DNA from: Arcobacter lacus
GTDB taxonomy: Bacteria > Campylobacterota > Campylobacteria > Campylobacterales > Arcobacteraceae
NCBI RefSeq assembly: GCF_003063295.1
Contig: NZ_MUXF01000019.1
Coordinates: 117,909 to 181,908 of the forward strand
Reading direction: 5' to 3'
Length of the DNA stretch: 64,000 nucleotides
The stretch's first letter is position 1, and each line of letters starts with the position of its first letter. The translations under genes and the position numbers were made by a program. Under the pieces are notes generated by a model. It did not search any database. It was not told the origin of the DNA and saw nothing but the letters and a program-made list of their open reading frames with translations. This document shows, in pieces, positions 63,342 to 64,000 of this stretch.

Positions 63342-64000
63342 ATGAGTTATATAACAGAAGCGAAATTAAAAGAGGCAGATGTAGAAGTATATGATATCAT
63401 AGAAGAGGAGTTAAAAAGACAAACAACTCACTTAGAGATGATAGCAAGTGAGAATTTCACATCTCCAGCAGTAATGCAAGCAATGGGAAGTGTATTTACA
63501 AATAAATATGCAGAAGGTTATCCATATAAAAGATATTATGGAGGATGTGAACAAGCAGATAAAGTAGAACAATTAGCAATTGATAGAGCTTGTAAAATCT
63601 TTGGTTGTAAATTTGCAAATGTTCAACCTCATTCAGGAAGCCAAGCTAATGGTGCAGTTTATGCTGCTTTAATTAAAGCTGGTGATAAAATCTTAGGTAT
63701 GGATTTATCTCATGGTGGACATTTAACTCATGGTTCTAAACCATCATTCTCTGGACAAAACTATCAAGCATTCTATTATGGTGTTGAACTTGATGGAAGA
63801 ATCAATTATGATAAAGTTCAAGAGATAGCAAAAATTACTCAACCAAAAATAATCGTTTGTGGTGCTAGCGCATATGCAAGAGAGATTGATTTTAAAAGAT
63901 TTAGAGAAATAGCAGATTCAGTTGGAGCTATTTTATTTGCTGATATTGCACACATTGCAGGTCTTGTAGCAGCTGGTGAACATCCATCTCCATTTCCTCA
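63342..64000 (+). CDS. glyA: Serine hydroxymethyltransferase GlyA (partial, 5' part)
   Basis: GlyA is a PLP enzyme converting serine and tetrahydrofolate to glycine and 5,10-methylene-THF. The first 219 residues are in the window: [61 protein letters not shown] and [15 protein letters not shown] are all diagnostic. The gene runs off the right end before the PLP lysine. An AAGGAG site lies six bases before the ATG. The start overlaps the end of a 31-codon ORF (63250-63345) as ATGA. Confidence 0.97.
   Translation, partial: MSYITEAKLKEADVEVYDIIEEELKRQTTHLEMIASENFTSPAVMQAMGSVFTNKYAEGYPYKRYYGGCEQADKVEQLAIDRACKIFGCKFANVQPHSGSQANGAVYAALIKAGDKILGMDLSHGGHLTHGSKPSFSGQNYQAFYYGVELDGRINYDKVQEIAKITQPKIIVCGASAYAREIDFKRFREIADSVGAILFADIAHIAGLVAAGEHPSPFP

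Overview
The window is AT-rich, densely packed bacterial chromosome. Gene content points to Campylobacterota, most likely the Arcobacter/Aliarcobacter group. The indicators are [NiFe]-hydrogenase operons in the Wolinella/Helicobacter order hydABCDE, an AcnB-type aconitase, several small Campylobacterota-type proteins, and strong A/T codon bias. This assignment is inferred from gene content, not from a marker-gene comparison. I see no tRNA, rRNA, CRISPR array, insertion sequence or prophage gene.

Layout. Positions 1-3650 (minus strand) hold a guanidine-I (ykkC) riboswitch, a nitrate/taurine-like ABC importer (binding protein, permease, ATPase) and a DUF1989 protein: the left part of a guanidine uptake and degradation operon that continues out of the window. 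Positions 3787-12168 are housekeeping and unknown genes: a DUF808 membrane protein, a DUF481 outer-membrane protein, a DUF3817 protein, a DUF945 protein, tRNA thiolase ThiI, a small cysteine-rich acidic protein, an unknown protein and a putative Na+/H+ antiporter.

Positions 12169-33464, all minus strand, are a hydrogenase region. Operon 1 (hydA1B1C1D1E1-hypF) and operon 2 (hydA2B2C2, a terminator, then hydD2E2) encode two periplasm-facing, membrane-bound uptake hydrogenases with their own proteases and HydE accessory proteins. A fecI-fecR-fecA iron-signalling cassette sits between them. Upstream of operon 2 is a third, cytoplasmic group-2-like hydrogenase (hupS/hupL type) in one operon with a TetR regulator. 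HypF is the only Hyp maturation protein here, so HypA-E must be encoded elsewhere.

Positions 33543-38924 hold a two-component system with an unusual double-ligand-domain sensor kinase, and an autotransporter. Positions 39110-50071 hold aconitase, a thioesterase, a YebC protein, an MlaA-MlaC-RND lipid-transport-like operon with a LOG protein, a HAD phosphatase, and a TlpA/DsbA/DsbB thiol-redox group. Positions 50160-59055 (plus strand) hold a GH17-GT2 fusion likely to make a periplasmic beta-glucan, a second fecI-fecR-fecA cassette, a diguanylate cyclase and a ferritin-like/VIT1 iron exporter. The end holds a BCCT transporter, a CPA2 antiporter, a DUF6172 protein and the 5' part of glyA.

The most unusual points are these. 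HydA2, the Tat-exported small subunit of hydrogenase 2, has Asn in place of a proximal-cluster Cys. HydE proteins look like degenerate HypF paralogues. The TetR gene has no in-frame ATG, GTG or TTG and appears to start at ATT. Both FecIRA cassettes carry a Fur-like box and share a 15-bp element before the receptor genes. A 26-codon membrane-peptide ORF is also present.
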